From positions 31,726,869 through 31,790,868 of the forward strand of contig CM023533.1 in NCBI GenBank assembly GCA_013350335.1: DNA of 64,000 bases, in the 5' to 3' direction. Below the pieces are notes generated by a model that was given only the letters and a program-made list of their open reading frames with translations, was not told the origin of the DNA and did no database searches. A program made the translations under genes and the position numbers. This DNA comes from Chimonanthus salicifolius. Taxonomy: Eukaryota > Streptophyta > Magnoliopsida > Laurales > Calycanthaceae. This document shows, one piece after another, positions 45,816 through 58,069 of this stretch; position 1 is the first letter of the stretch, and every line of letters starts with the position of its first letter.

Positions 45816-46700
45816 ACTTCATAATTTAGTCATCTTGTTGTTCTAGCATCTATTTATTGATTTTTTTCCTTTGATTTTGGTAGGTGGAATAAAAACTCTG
45901 ATTGGGAAACATGCTCTTTGCCTGATGATTTTGACTGGAAAAGAATTGCAGAACCAGTAATGAGATTGTATACAGAGACAACTGATGGCTCCTATATTGA
46001 ATCGAAGGAAAGTGCATTGGTTTGGCATCACCAAGATGCAGATCCTGATTTCGGATCCTGCCAAGCCAAGGAATTGTTAGATCATCTTGAGAGCGTGCTT
46101 GCAAATGAACCTGTAGTTGTTAAGAGTGGTCAGAATATTGTGGAAGTTAAACCACAGGTATACAATCTCTTGTCATATTATCATATTGCCACTTTTGGGA
46201 CTTAAATCGCTGAGACTAGCCAGCGCTGTATAATACTTTGTGAGCTTCAAGCTCTTAGAAGTGAAGTTGACTCCTTCCATCCTGACCATGAGGAGAGGTT
46301 TACTGCACTGAAGACAGGTTTTCCATTTTCAGGCTTTTACTGTAATCAATGCCCTTACTTTTTTCTTGAGAATTTGCAGGGTGTGAGCAAAGGATTAGTG
46401 GCAGAGAAGCTTCTTTCATCGATGGTTGATAGTGGAAAGCCATCCGATTTTTTGTTGTGCATTGGGGACGATCGTTCTGATGAGGACATGTTTGAAAGTA
46501 TATCCAAACAAGCCTCTAATCTATCATTGCCGGCAGTTCCTCAGATTTATGCATGCACTGTTGGCCAGAAGCCAAGCAAGGCTAAGTACTACCTGGATGA
46601 CACTGTAGATGTTGTAAGATTGCTTAAAGGTCTTGCAGCTGCTCCGAAGCAGCAGCCGAAGCGTTCTAATGTTCAAGTTTCTTTTGAAAGTGCCACTTGA
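43121..46700 (+). CDS. TPS: Class II trehalose-6-phosphate synthase-like protein (TPS8-10 type)
   Basis: Coding exons 43121-45090, 45884-46157 and 46380-46700 join in frame to 854 residues, the normal class II length. I start at MISRSCTNLLDL because this matches the family N-terminus; an in-frame ATG at 43067 would add 18 unlike residues. A GT20 synthase-like domain covers about residues 50-540 (HDYHLMVLPTFLRKR, FFLHSPFPSSEIYRTLP, VNAVRDGMNLVPYKYIV). A HAD phosphatase-like domain follows, with LDYDGT at 590-595, SGRGR, AEHGYF and GDDRSDED at about 777. The synthase phosphate-site Arg of class I proteins (NRLP) is Gln here (NQLP, residue 61), consistent with the regulatory, catalytically silent role assigned to class II TPSs. 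These are known as sugar-signalling proteins interacting with SnRK1 and 14-3-3. The leader intron and uORF suggest post-transcriptional control. Confidence 0.95.
45763..45813. repeat. (GA)n microsatellite in TPS intron
   Basis: GA repeat with two GAGC interruptions, shortly before the second coding exon. Confidence 0.95.
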
Positions 46701-47607
46701 GGTAGGTTATGGATTATTGACTTGATATTGCTTTATGCACTGTAAGAAGATTGGCGATGAATGCTGGAGGGTGATGTTAATTTATACACTGCATCAAAGT
46801 GGTAGAGACGTGCTGCAGACATCATCGGACTTGGTGGGTGGAGGAGATGCTGCCATATTTGTCTTTGTTTTGGAGGAATGATAGATGCAGTTGCATTTGG
46901 AACCAGCTGACTTCTCACCTGAAGAAACACAAGGCATTTAACTTGTTCTGAGAGATTTTGAAGTAAGATGGAAACATTTTCTCAGCAGATTAGTTCAAAA
47001 TTTTATAGTTTCTGATTGAGTTGATCCAATTGCACATCATTGATTTGTACAGGCACATTCCTCACATAAATCATTACATTTTTGAAAGATCCTTTTATAC
47101 AGTGCAACGGCCTTGATTTGCTTGGTTTTGATGCTCGTGCCCTTTTTCTTTTTCTTTTTTAAAAAAGATTATGTTTGATAATTGAGAGCTTTTTGGTACC
47201 ACCTTCAATATTATTGTTTCACACTAAGGCCAGCAATTGATCATTAGTAACAACCAGTGTTGGAAAACTCGAAACTAAGACTTGGTTCAGAATCCCATCG
47301 AATCAAGAAAGTCAGCTGAGTTTTCAGAAAAATTTGAAAAAAACTCAAGAAAACTAATTGACTCGCTTGATTTGATATCATGTTAAGTTGAGCTGATTCA
47401 GGTTGGGCCAAGTTTTTTTGAGTTTTTAAACTTTGGAACAAGGTTCAGAGGGTCTTTTCAGAGTTTCCAGCAAAAGTTTAGAATCTTTTAAAAATTATGA
47501 AAGTTTGATGATTTTTTTCCAAATAACTTCAGAAAGATACAAGTCCTTTAATCCAAAGGAGTTGAAGTGATGACCAAGAGCGGGTCTTCAGAAGAGGGAG
47601 TTCTAAG

Positions 47608-47973
47608 CAGGGATTTAAAAATTGGTTTTACCGATATATCGGTCGATATTTTTCTCTCTCCTTCAATATCGGTATATTTCTCTCTCTTCCGACATCGGAA
47701 CTGTGAAAAATCGTAAAAAACCGTGAAACCCGTGAATCCTGAATCGTTGAAAACCGTGAAAAACCGTATAGGTGTTTTTTTAAAAAAAAAATTAAAAAAA
47801 AAATTAAATACAGATATTTATGAATATCGGCCTATATTGTGACCGATATTTCGGACCGAATATCGGCCGATATGTACGGCCGATGCTTATCGTATCGCTC
47901 GATATTACTCGGTCTTAAAAAATCGATATATATCGGCCGATACGATATGTATCGGCCGATATTTGAACCTTTG
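47608..47973. mobile_element. ATCGGCC-rich MITE (family 1)
   Basis: The target duplications gttctaag (47600-47607) and gttctgag (47974-47981) match at 7 of 8 positions. It starts cagggatttaaaaattgg and ends ttgaacctttg. The interior contains repeated tatcggccgata blocks and a set of aaaaccgtgaaaaaccgt repeats. Confidence 0.85.
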
Positions 47974-48658
47974 GTTCTGAGATTGATTTTCATTCCACTC
48001 CAAAAAATCACTTCTATATGAGTTACTCGATGTCTATAGGTTTTGAGGTTTGCACATGCCTTGAGGATTAGACATTTGGTAAAAAAGTAAAAATAAATAA
48101 AAGACCTCAATCTACAAAGTTCTTTTATCGGATTCTCCTTTTGATTTTTTTCCTTTCCTCTGAATATTGATGGAGAGATTCTATCATGTAATAAACTATG
48201 GGATTTAATAAATAAGGTAGATTAAATAAGCAAATCATGGTTCACCGGGAATGGACCACACAGAATTAAAATTATTGTGCCATCCTATGAGTTCTACCAA
48301 CGTTGGCTACCTCTCCAAACATATATTCTAGGTCCAAAGATCTTTAGGGCAAGGAATTTCAATTATACATGTAGGTTCTAAATTCTATATTTAGTAAATT
48401 TTATTAATCTGAAAATTAAGAAATTTTTAGAATATTCATTGTATATTTTGGGGGCTGAGAGTTATTAGTTGAATATGAGAATTTTATAATTACAATAATT
48501 CATATGAGAATTTTTCAAAAACACTTTAAAATGAGAATTTATAATGCGGAATTTCAAAACTTTTGAGAGTAATGAAACTTCTAATACTTTCAATTCTCTC
48601 CATAAATTCCAACTATAGTTTGTTTGAGAATGAACACGTAATCGACTATTTTTTTTAT

Positions 48659-48930
48659 AGAAAATCATGACTTGACAACATTCTTCAGGTATGATTCAGT
48701 CTCAAAAGCTATCAATTGAGAGGAGGGTGCCTCAAGTGTTATATTGAGTTATTGGTATTTCAAATTAGACGATATAGGACTCTCTTATCACTTCACAACC
48801 ACCCTCACGTGCAACTACTCACCCTCCTTTATGTACAACGGTTGTATGCAGAACTTACTTTGATACCATTTTAGAAAATCATGACTTCATAATATTCTTG
48901 AGGTAGAACTCGCTCAAAAGATAACTTTTG
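48659..48930 (-). mobile_element. TRIM-like LTR retrotransposon remnant
   Basis: The segment agaaaatcatgactt recurs at 48659 and about 48872, each followed by ttcttNaggta text, like two short LTRs. Between them, at 48861-48869, tgataccat is the complement of ATGGTATCA, a tRNA-Met-type primer site adjacent to the second repeat. The orientation is therefore minus. No coding sequence. Ends are approximate. Confidence 0.5.
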
Positions 48931-49564
48931 AAAATGAATTGTATTTAAAGAATATTAACATGTCATGGTTTTCTAACAATTTCAAAGATAATTGATTTGT
49001 ATACTGGTACATTTTATTTAAGGAGGTACGGGGACCAATTTACCTTTAATTTATTATGATAAGTTAAAAAGTAATTGATAAAATGAAAATATTATTAATT
49101 TAGTAACAAATAAAAGATAAAATAGTCCTGATACTCCTTTAAGAAAAAGTACAAATCAATTTTTATTTTCAAACATGCAAGAGGGGCCCTCCAATACTCC
49201 AATTAAAGCTCCGGCTATGCAATGATAAATGATTATGTTTAACAGTGCAAATTCCATGCACCGCTGTTTGTGGGGCAATTGATTTTAATGGTGATGATTG
49301 ACTTGAAGATGTCTAAATTTGAATATTGATTAAAAAAAGTCATCTCGATTTATTTGTAAGCTGATGGGTTTTTAAAGTTTAAAAAATTTGTTCACTTTGT
49401 TTTTTTTTTTTTAATAATCTTCTAAGCTTTTGAGCTTCTAGAGTTTCATTGAACTAATTAAATTATTTTGGAAGAGATTATATTTAAACAAACATATTTT
49501 TAAAGGACACATTGTCATTGCCATTGATAGACAAAATCTCTTCATATCTATTCAACTAATCTTT

Positions 49565-49734
49565 TTTTTTTTTAAATTTACATTCGGGAAACCGCGGGAT
49601 AGTCAGTGTAAAAACCTCCATAGGTGAGTCCACTCTCTCTGGGACACACTAAGGTTAAGCTATGAGGTTTGAATCCACAACCTCCCATTTCTTGAGGCGG
49701 GGAAGCAACCAATTAAGCTACACCCCATGTGAGT
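49565..49734 (-). mobile_element. tRNA-derived SINE, family 1, full length
   Basis: A perfect 16-bp target duplication tattcaactaatcttt lies at 49549-49564 and 49735-49750. The minus strand has a tRNA-like head with box A (tagcttaattggtt) and a degenerate box B (ggattcaaacc), and ends in poly(A). It is similar to the copy at 55228. Confidence 0.88.
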
Positions 49735-50930
49735 TATTCAACTAATCTTTAGTTAATTAATTTCAGTAAAAAGTTTCAACATTATTGATCTGGTAAAACA
49801 TAACTGTTATTCAAAACTTAGATGTTATGACTAAAACCTCATGTAGTCTAAACCTTTATAAATTTATGTGAGCTAGTTATAGTTGTAGAGAGAAAAGGAG
49901 AAAGGGGCTGAGAGATAATGTTGTGTTCATCTATTAAAACTTAAAAAGATATAAATATGATATAAAAGATAAAGAGAAAATAATGAAGGTAGAATTGGAT
50001 TTAACGTCTAATTATGCCTTCAACGTAGAAACAAAATAATCCAGCAAGATCCAACCTAAATTTAAAAATTCCAAGAGAATCTAGACTTAAAAAACATTAA
50101 TATATAAGGAGATCTTCGAATCAATTTCGACAAAATAACCAACTCTTGATCACTCATCCTAGATTGATGGGCAAACGAAGTTTTGAATGGATGAACTGAA
50201 ACTCCAAAATTCTCTCCGAAAGAATAGAATGAGGTCAATAACTTCCTTAGGTAAAATTTGACACCATGCAAATTCAAGAACTAGAATAAAAAACACTTCC
50301 AAAGAAGGACAAATAATTGAACTAAAACTAGAACTAACTAAGAAATTACGCTAGAATACAAGTAGAAAATCAAACAAGAACTAAAAGTTGCACAAAGCAA
50401 AGAAGCTTGAATTGACTGGATGTGTTTGTACATTGGCACAAGGCCTCTATCATCACCTCCTTAGATGGGATTAAATCTACACCACACATTTCAATTTCTC
50501 TCAGATCAAAGATTTTGGATGCTTGGAAACTTATGTCAACATCACCCACAAGCACTATAGATCGGGTTAGGTGCCCAAGGGTTTGAGGGCAAGACCTTTA
50601 ACACAAAATGAGAATACCCAACGACTCGAACAAATAAAGCAATGTATATTTATTTTAATTTTGATTGAGTCATTGGTTTCCTCATCAGAAAAGAAAAGAA
50701 AAAGGTTTATTCTTTGTGGATGGAGAAAGACAGCGAGTCTAAGCCAAGCTATCTTCAAAATTATAGCAATGGACAATGCAGGCCGCGGCCACACCAATGA
50801 CAATTATAATGGACAAGCTTTGATACCGATGACATCTGAATCCATTCTTGCAAGAATCTTCTTCTCCTAATAAACCCCTAATCAAACTAAAACACTCTTA
50901 ATCCTTCTGTGTCGTGTGTGTGACAGAGAG

Positions 50931-52983
50931 ATGAGCTTTGAAGGTAATAGAAGATGGTCTCTCAATGGAATGACTGCTCTTGTAACCGGTGGAACCAAAG
51001 GAATTGGGTCAGTCGCTTCTGCACTCTTGTGTGCATAACTTGCATAGGAATGGCTCTATTTTCCAATTTGAATTTTTATCCAAAAGATTTGGCTTTGAGA
51101 GAATTAGGTTTACACCATAGTTTTTCAACTTGTTTTCGACTTTCATCGTCGACTGTTCGACTTGATAAACTCCATACAATTCAATCTTGAAGTCGAGCAA
51201 CTCGGTATATAGCAATTCAATTGGATTTCTAGTTGAATCTCTGTTTTGAATTCTTAAACAAGTATAGCATGGCAGGGGAAGTAAGACTCAATAGTGTAAA
51301 CAGATTGTTTTTGTTTTTTTTTTTTGTTTTTTTGAGTTGATTGATTTTTTGAGTTTATGAACAATCTTAACGACCATTATACCAATCCAACCCCGGTTAT
51401 CCAACTGGTCTGCATCTGTAATTCATTTAGATTGACGATGGATGTTCAGATAACCAGTTAAAGAGTGAGTGATTAATGACTATTTGGATGTCTGAATTGT
51501 TTTTCAGTCGCGCCATTGTTGAGGAACTTGCTGGATTCAGAGCGACCATACACACATGTGCCCGCAACCAAACGGAGCTCGATCAGCGGCTGCAGGAATG
51601 GAAGGAATTGGGATATCAGGTGACAGGGTCCATTTGTGATGTAGCGTCACGATCGGCACGTGAGAAGCTGATGGGGGAGGTGGCATCTCTCTTCCAAGGG
51701 AAGCTGAACATCCTTGTGAGTTCATTCAATTATTCGAATTTTCAATCTTCTATGGTGGAAATCCATTCATTGAATGGTCTGCAACTTTCGATCCTTGCAA
51801 ATAGTTTCCAGCCCCAGACCCTGTCCTACATGCTTCATCACCATTACTGTTCTGCTCTTTTCAAGCTGTGGTCATTATCTAGATTGTTTTTAAACTTCTA
51901 CTCAGAAAACAGCAGTATTTAAAATATTAGCAGATATTTATGGAGTAAATTCTTGAAAATATGATGCAACATATCAGGCTGTATCATGTACTCTACAGAT
52001 TCCACCATTTCAAATGACACCCATATTGCCGATATGGCCGATAGAGATTTGAGCAATATGCTGAAACAAATTGAATCTCTTTCCGTCGTAAAACAAGCAA
52101 TTGCAGATGATTGAATCCATTTGTGTGAACATAGGTAAACACTGTTGGAACAGAGATACAGAGGCCAACTGTTGATGTTACTGCTGAAGATCTCTCACTT
52201 GTGATGGGTACTAACTTCGAATCCAGTTACCATTTGAGTCAATTAGCATATCCTCTCTTAAAAGCCTCTGGACTGGGAAGTATTGTGTTCATCTCTTCTG
52301 TCGGAGGTGTGGTATATTGTTCTGCTAGCTCCCCATACGCAGCTAGTAAAGGTATTTAGTACTGAAGATGATTTTTTTTTTTTTTTTTATCTGAGGGAAT
52401 TTAAGTAAATGTTGTTATGATTATAAAATATCATCTCTGTTTTTCTTTCAGGAGCCCTCAATCAAATTACAAAGAATTTGGCATGCGAGTGGGCGAAAGA
52501 CAATATTCGAACAAATTGTGTCGCGCCATGGGTTATAAAGACTGACATGCCAGTTGTTACCAATGTATGAACACACCCTTGATCTTTCTGTTAGTAAAAA
52601 AAAATGGTACCATCACCAACTCCTAACTCTCCAAGAACACTGCTTGAATTGAAATACTTCATTAGTTTTTAAAAATGGGATAGATTCTTATCTTTTCCAT
52701 GGAGATGATAATTTTGAATTGAGTTCCAAAATAAGGACTTTTCATTAAGCTAAACTCATAAGGTCTTATGTGTTTCCTTTGCCTTCTATTGTAGATCTTG
52801 TCCAATAAGGATCTGGTGGAAGCACTGATTGCCCGGACTCCTCTTCGTCGCTTCGGAGAGCCGAACGAGGTTTCATCTTTGGTGGCATTTCTCTGTCTAC
52901 CGGCTTCTTCGTACATTACAGGACAAGTAATAGTTGTTGATGGAGGACTCAGTATCAACGGTTTCTCTTTAGGAGGAGACTAA
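50931..52983 (+). CDS. Tropinone-reductase-like short-chain dehydrogenase/reductase
   Basis: Coding exons 50931-51007, 51508-51715, 52135-52351, 52452-52564 and 52795-52983 join in frame to 267 residues, the normal size for this SDR group. The protein starts [20 protein letters not shown] with the cofactor motif TGGTKGIG (residues 19-26). It has catalytic-type Asn122 ([11 protein letters not shown]), Ser150 (ISSVGG), Tyr163 and Lys167 (YAASK), then [20 protein letters not shown] and a typical C-terminus GQVIVVDGG. It probably binds NADP(H), as the plant tropinone-reductase-like subgroup does. The real substrate cannot be read from sequence; most family members outside Solanaceae and Brassicaceae do not make tropane alkaloids. 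The usual LVNNAG strand reads LVNTVG. All introns are GT-AG. Confidence 0.94.
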
Positions 52984-53439
52984 TTGTTCTGCTGATCACA
53001 TCAAAACTGTGAAGCAAATAGCAGCAGAACTTTAGAGGGGGAAGGGGGGTGGGGAGGTGTCGAGCGGATCCCCAAATTTCAAAATAAAATCATCACCCAT
53101 GTCATTTACCGATCATCAACGAAGTCTTAAATATTTAGATTTGACTTTTTAAATTCTACTTCACTACTTAAATCTCTGTTAAACTTGAATTCTTTGTTAG
53201 CTCAACAATCTAATCTCAATTAGCTTCTAAACATACAATGTAAATGTATGCTTTTGAGAAACGACCTATAATGCTACAATTTGAAGAACTTGGAAATTAG
53301 CCTGGTTAGGCTATGGCACCTGAACTTGGCACACAAGTTATCTACTTAGTATAAAGAAGCCTTAAGAAAAAATTTGCACCAGCATCCATCTGATATAACC
53401 CAACTAAGTTAAATGTTGTTCACCAATGAGAAGGAAATT

Positions 53440-53720
53440 TTTCAAGGGATTCTCGTGTATCTCAAATTAGCTCAAGTGTTTCTCAAATTAGGTGATGTGA
53501 GACTCTCTTGTCACTTCAAACTCGCCCTCATATGCAACTGCTGTTGTATATGAAATCTGCTCTGATACCATATTAGAAAACTATGACTTAATAAATTTTT
53601 TTAGGTAGAACTCACTGTCAAAAGCTAGCCGTTTGAGGATGGTACCTCTATTGTTGTTATATATAATCATTGGTTTCTCAAATTAGATGACGTGGAACTC
53701 TTTTACCACTTCATATTGAC
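53440..53720 (-). mobile_element. TRIM-like LTR/primer-site remnant
   Basis: At 53559-53570, gctctgatacca is the exact complement of the plant copia/TRIM primer site TGGTATCAGAGC. It lies next to an LTR-like tattagaaaactatgact that matches the element at 48.66-48.9 kb. Flanking text (caaattagatgacgtggaactct) is shared with that element too. Confidence 0.5.
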
Positions 53721-54371
53721 ATAACCCTTATGTCAATATGGAATTTGAATTTCTACTTGAGAGTAAAAATGAAGAAAAAGTACTTGCAGTTCAAACAGAC
53801 CTAAGAAATACTTAATTATTGAGAGGCAATATCACCACTCCAATATTCTTTGCTGTCCTTTTTCTTAGTTATTTTATGATTGAAATGATGATAAAAATTA
53901 ATGAACTAATCCGTTTTTTGAATGACTTAGTTCTTTGTTATTAAATTAGTTAAACCATAAGCATGAAGAACCAGAGTGCGTCTACAAGTTAGACGCAATT
54001 CCAGTGATTCTGAAGTCTAATGGTATATTCTGTAATAGTTTAATCTTACGATTTAAAAATTGATATACTGTATAAATCTGAGGCATATTAGTATCATAAA
54101 ATAAAATAAAATATTTCTACATCAGAATCATACCAAGATTCGAATAAATGGAATTCTTTTGCCAATGGATAGGAGCACATTGAGTGAATGGTCTATATTA
54201 GATATTGTTCTATTTTATTTAAATAATTGTCAGATCTGATGGCTAAAAAAATTAAACATTCTAAAATATGGTATAAGAGAATTATAGAGAAGCTTCCTCT
54301 CTTCTGGTAAGAAAAATATCCATTGCAATGCGTCTGATCATATCATATACACACTAAAGGCTTGCAATGTA

Positions 54372-54571
54372 CTCTCTTTGTCTCAATTTAGTTGTCTCAT
54401 ATGAATTTTGGAATTGTCTCAAAATAGTTGTCCCAGTTATATTGGAATCGTATAAAATGTGTTAAAAAATGATAAGAATTACCTCTCAGTTGAGGTGGTT
54501 TAAAGTCAAATTCAAATTCATTAAAAAATACAAATGTTTAAAATGAGACAACTAAAATAAGACGGATGGAG
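54372..54571. mobile_element. Stowaway-type MITE, 200 bp
   Basis: TA flanks both sides (54370-54371 and 54572-54573). The ends ctctctttgtctcaatttag and the complement of ctaaaataagacggatggag pair as the CTCCCTCCGT-type inverted repeat of Stowaway (Tc1/Mariner). No coding sequence. Confidence 0.85.
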
Positions 54572-55227
54572 TATTAAACAGAGGGTTAGTAGGATAGAAC
54601 GTTCACATGAACAATACACATTCTCACACTTCTTCAATCCCACATTTAAGTAGTAAATCGAAATCAAAGACGATATGTCTCAGCCGATATTTTCAGTCCT
54701 GACCCATATATATAAATTATTCTCATAAAATTTTGGTGTATATAGCTTGGAAAGCTCCATCTAGACTCAAACAGATAGATGAGTTTGAATGATCTTGGAT
54801 TATATATAGTATTTATCTAATGATAAAAATTTATCAGGTTAGATCACTAAAATATAAATTTTAGAATGGCATTTTATCAAATTAAATATGAATGCAGGAC
54901 TGGATGAGTGTAAAGGAAACAAATATAATGGATCTGCTGTCAATCCAACAAAACTAAAATTTGAACTACAAGCAAGGGGCTAAATATCAGTTTCAAATTG
55001 ATATATTATTAAATATCAGTGTATCGATAATACATATCATATTAGTAATATATCGATGACATACGATTGTATCAGCTCAGAAAATATTTTTATTAAAAAT
55101 AAAACTATATCACGTTTGGCATCATGTAATTATTTTGGTGACATCTCGGTCTAATATCAATGAGAAATAATTGAATCAGTCCTATACACTGTGTATTAGA
55201 TATGGTCGATAGTATCATATTAGCAGA

Positions 55228-55390
55228 TTTTTTTTTTTTAAATTTACGTGTAGAAAATCGCAGGATACCTAGCGTAAAATCTTCACGGGTGAGCCCATTA
55301 CCCCGATGCCACAATAAAGTTAGGCCATGGGGACTCGAACCCATAAGCTCCCGCTTCCTGAAATGGGAGGCAACCAATTGAGCTACAGCC
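55228..55390 (-). mobile_element. tRNA-derived SINE, family 1
   Basis: On the minus strand it starts ggctgtagctcaattggttg, with box A, then box B ggttcgagtcc (perfect consensus), and ends in about 12 A residues. The flanking attagca on both sides suggests a short or decayed target duplication. It is the best preserved promoter of this family in the window. Confidence 0.82.
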
Positions 55391-55837
55391 ATATGAATTA
55401 TTAGCATATGTTTAGATCTGATTGTACTGTAGGTACTTTTAAATTGAGAATAGTGGCTAGGGTGAAGACACTGAAGAAGACAGGTTGGACACATGTAGAA
55501 CTCTGAACAATGATTGGGTCCCTAATCAACTTCAATTAGACCTATTATTCGATGCTTATGTAATTAACATCTTTTAAATAAGTTAAGATACTGGGCTGAT
55601 TCGAAAATCGGCAATTGTTTGTACTTTGTAAATCTGTTGGTGTATCTATGAGCATCCAAATGTTCAAATATGTCCAAACCCATGATGCCAGAGTGATTAA
55701 GAAGAAGATTACTTGTCATTGATGTCGTCTTCATCGACAATTGTAAATTTGTATTTACTGTTCCATTTTCTCTTCTGTTCTCTATTACATTACCCATTTT
55801 ATATGATACTAGATTTTTAAAATATTGTCATACACAC

Positions 55838-56184
55838 CAGGGGTCGAAAAATCGGCCTGTCTGAGATTTTGGCCGATTTTTCATATCGGCCGAGATTTTT
55901 TCTCTCTCCTCAAAATTTTTTTTTTTTTGAAAATCTCGGTGGTTGAAAAAAATCATTTAAAAAAAATTAAAAAGCTGTTTTTTTTAAAAAGAATGCAAAA
56001 ATATAAATAGCGGCCGATATATCGGCCGAGATATCGACCGGGCCCACAACCGATATTTGTTTTTTTTTTTAAAGAAATCGGCCGATTTTTTTTTATCTGG
56101 CCGATACGGTATATATCTCGGGCGTCCAAAATCCGAGATATCTCGGCCGATACGATACGCATCAGCCGAATTATAATATCCCTG
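55838..56184. mobile_element. ATCGGCC-rich MITE (family 1)
   Basis: The flanks atacacac (55830-55837) and atacacag (56185-56192) match at 7 of 8 positions. It starts caggggtcgaaaaatcgg and ends aatatccctg. The interior has repeated atcggccgatat and cgagatatc blocks. Confidence 0.87.
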
Positions 56185-57173
56185 ATACACAGTGAAGTGT
56201 TGGATAATAAATAAGATGGTGATCGGCCTGTTGCTTTAATGTTTCTTTCAATACGTTGTCATATAAATTATTTTGATCAGATTGATCAAGCCATATTTTT
56301 AAAGGCTATAAAGTTTAGAGATTATAGGAATAATTTAAATCACAAAATTTTGAGAGTTTTAAAATATGACTTGATCAATCCGATCAAAATGAATTTTATG
56401 GTGGAAAACATATTAAAAGAAAAATTATTCCAATGAATTCATCACCACTCTATTTAGTGAATCCCACACCTAAGTGCGTGTAGCAATACCATACAACCTA
56501 ATACAAGGATGAACATCTCATTTCAAATTAATCCCGACTGAAAACAACCCTAACCCTGCAATTGACAACGTGGTATTTGAAGCGTAGAAAAATCTCACAA
56601 AATGGACAAGAGTTTTATTAATTTGGAAATGTTATATATTTAATAGTTAGGTTACTTCAACCGGGTTTTATTTAATGAAAACCTACGCAAGTTTGGCACT
56701 TGTACAATAATGTCTAGGTCATCAAAATGTGATTGATAAATAACAATGTGTTGCACTCTTAATGCCGTTTTGGATATTGTGGATATCTCATTATCATTCA
56801 TCGATATTTTATCTATTTGAGGTTGACTTTTCGAATTTATCTTTTCATTTAAATCTATCATAAATTATAATGTTGGTTATTCCACGGTAATAAAACCTTC
56901 CATTCTTATGAAAGTATGTACATACATAAAAAACAATAAGAGACCTAGACACCTTGGTCATAAATAAAATAAATAAATACATAAAAAGCAATCAATGTGA
57001 TAAGATTTTATTTGATAGCAACAATTAATCTCAACATCATCGATAATTAAGAGAGGATGATGTACATTTAAACTAGTCATGAAATACAATTTCATGAACT
57101 TAATTTTTGCTCACATAAAATGTCCTCAGTCCTCACATTTACTGGTTCTTGAGCTCAAAGGTTACCTTAATGG

Positions 57174-57548
57174 TAGGGCTGCAACTCGAGCTGGGTCGGG
57201 TCGGGTTTCAAGAAACTCGTCCCGATCTGAATTCTCAACTCGACTTGACCCGACCCGAAAAACCCATCCCGACCTGAATTCTCAACCTAAAATTCTCGAC
57301 TCAACTCGACCCGAATTCTTACACAAATTAACCCGAATTCTAACCCGACCTGCGTTTTGAACGCATTTTAGTCAGATCGAGTCGGGTTCACTTGTAAAAT
57401 CCTCAATTTGACCTAACCTGAATTCCATGCAGGTTTTTGTCATCTCAATCGGATGCAACCCACTGATCCGAAATTCTCAACCCGGCCCGCATGATTTCTC
57501 GGGTTGAGTCATGCGGGTCGGTTCAAAACAATATTGTACCATGATTTT
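57174..57548. mobile_element. Probable GGGTCGGG-type MITE (family 3), degenerate right end
   Basis: It starts tagggctgcaactcgagc and continues with gggtcgggtcggg and many cccgac blocks. The flanks cttaatgg and attaatgg match at 7 of 8, but the right end does not show the expected cagcccta. Confidence 0.5.
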
Positions 57549-58069
57549 ATTAATGGTATCCACTTCAAACTCAACCATAATCAGCTGTAACTCTTGCGGT
57601 AGGGTGGTTTTAAATGTTCCCTTTTATTGGAATATATTTAGAACATTCGAATAAGTAGAGTTATTATGTAATTAGGATTATTAATTTGAGTTTATCTCTA
57701 ATTAATAGATGTATTTGATTTAGAATTAGGTTAAGATTTTGAGTTTAATTGTGATAGCCCTAGGGTCAGCTAGAGACTATAAATAAACATAATAACTTAA
57801 GTATTTAATAATACACAGTTTATTCTTTACTACATGATCTTATTAACCGATACAAAGAGTTCTACGTGTTTCTCCTTAATCTCCATTTCAAACTAATGGA
57901 GAGAAATTAACCTTACATCCGTTTTCTTAGAGATTGATTTCTCCAAATCTCTAACAGGTCCCAAGACAACTTTCTCACCATCTTTTCAGGAGTAGATATT
58001 TTTTTTTCAATGATGCTAGGTATTCTTGTCATATTTATCAGGATCTCCCCAAAAGCAAATGGCAAGACA

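Larger units (their letters stand above)
46701..50930. other. TPS 3' UTR and intergenic spacer
   Basis: The TPS 3' UTR probably covers the first 250-450 bases. The rest is AT-rich, with a family-1 MITE (47608), a TRIM-like remnant (48659) and a SINE (49565). The last few hundred bases before 50931 contain the SDR promoter and leader. No further coding sequence was recognised. Confidence 0.7.

Noticed and set aside
55310..55390. tRNA gene on the minus strand
   Set aside because: Box A and B are present, but the body does not fold as a tRNA and is followed by a conserved SINE tail with poly(A).
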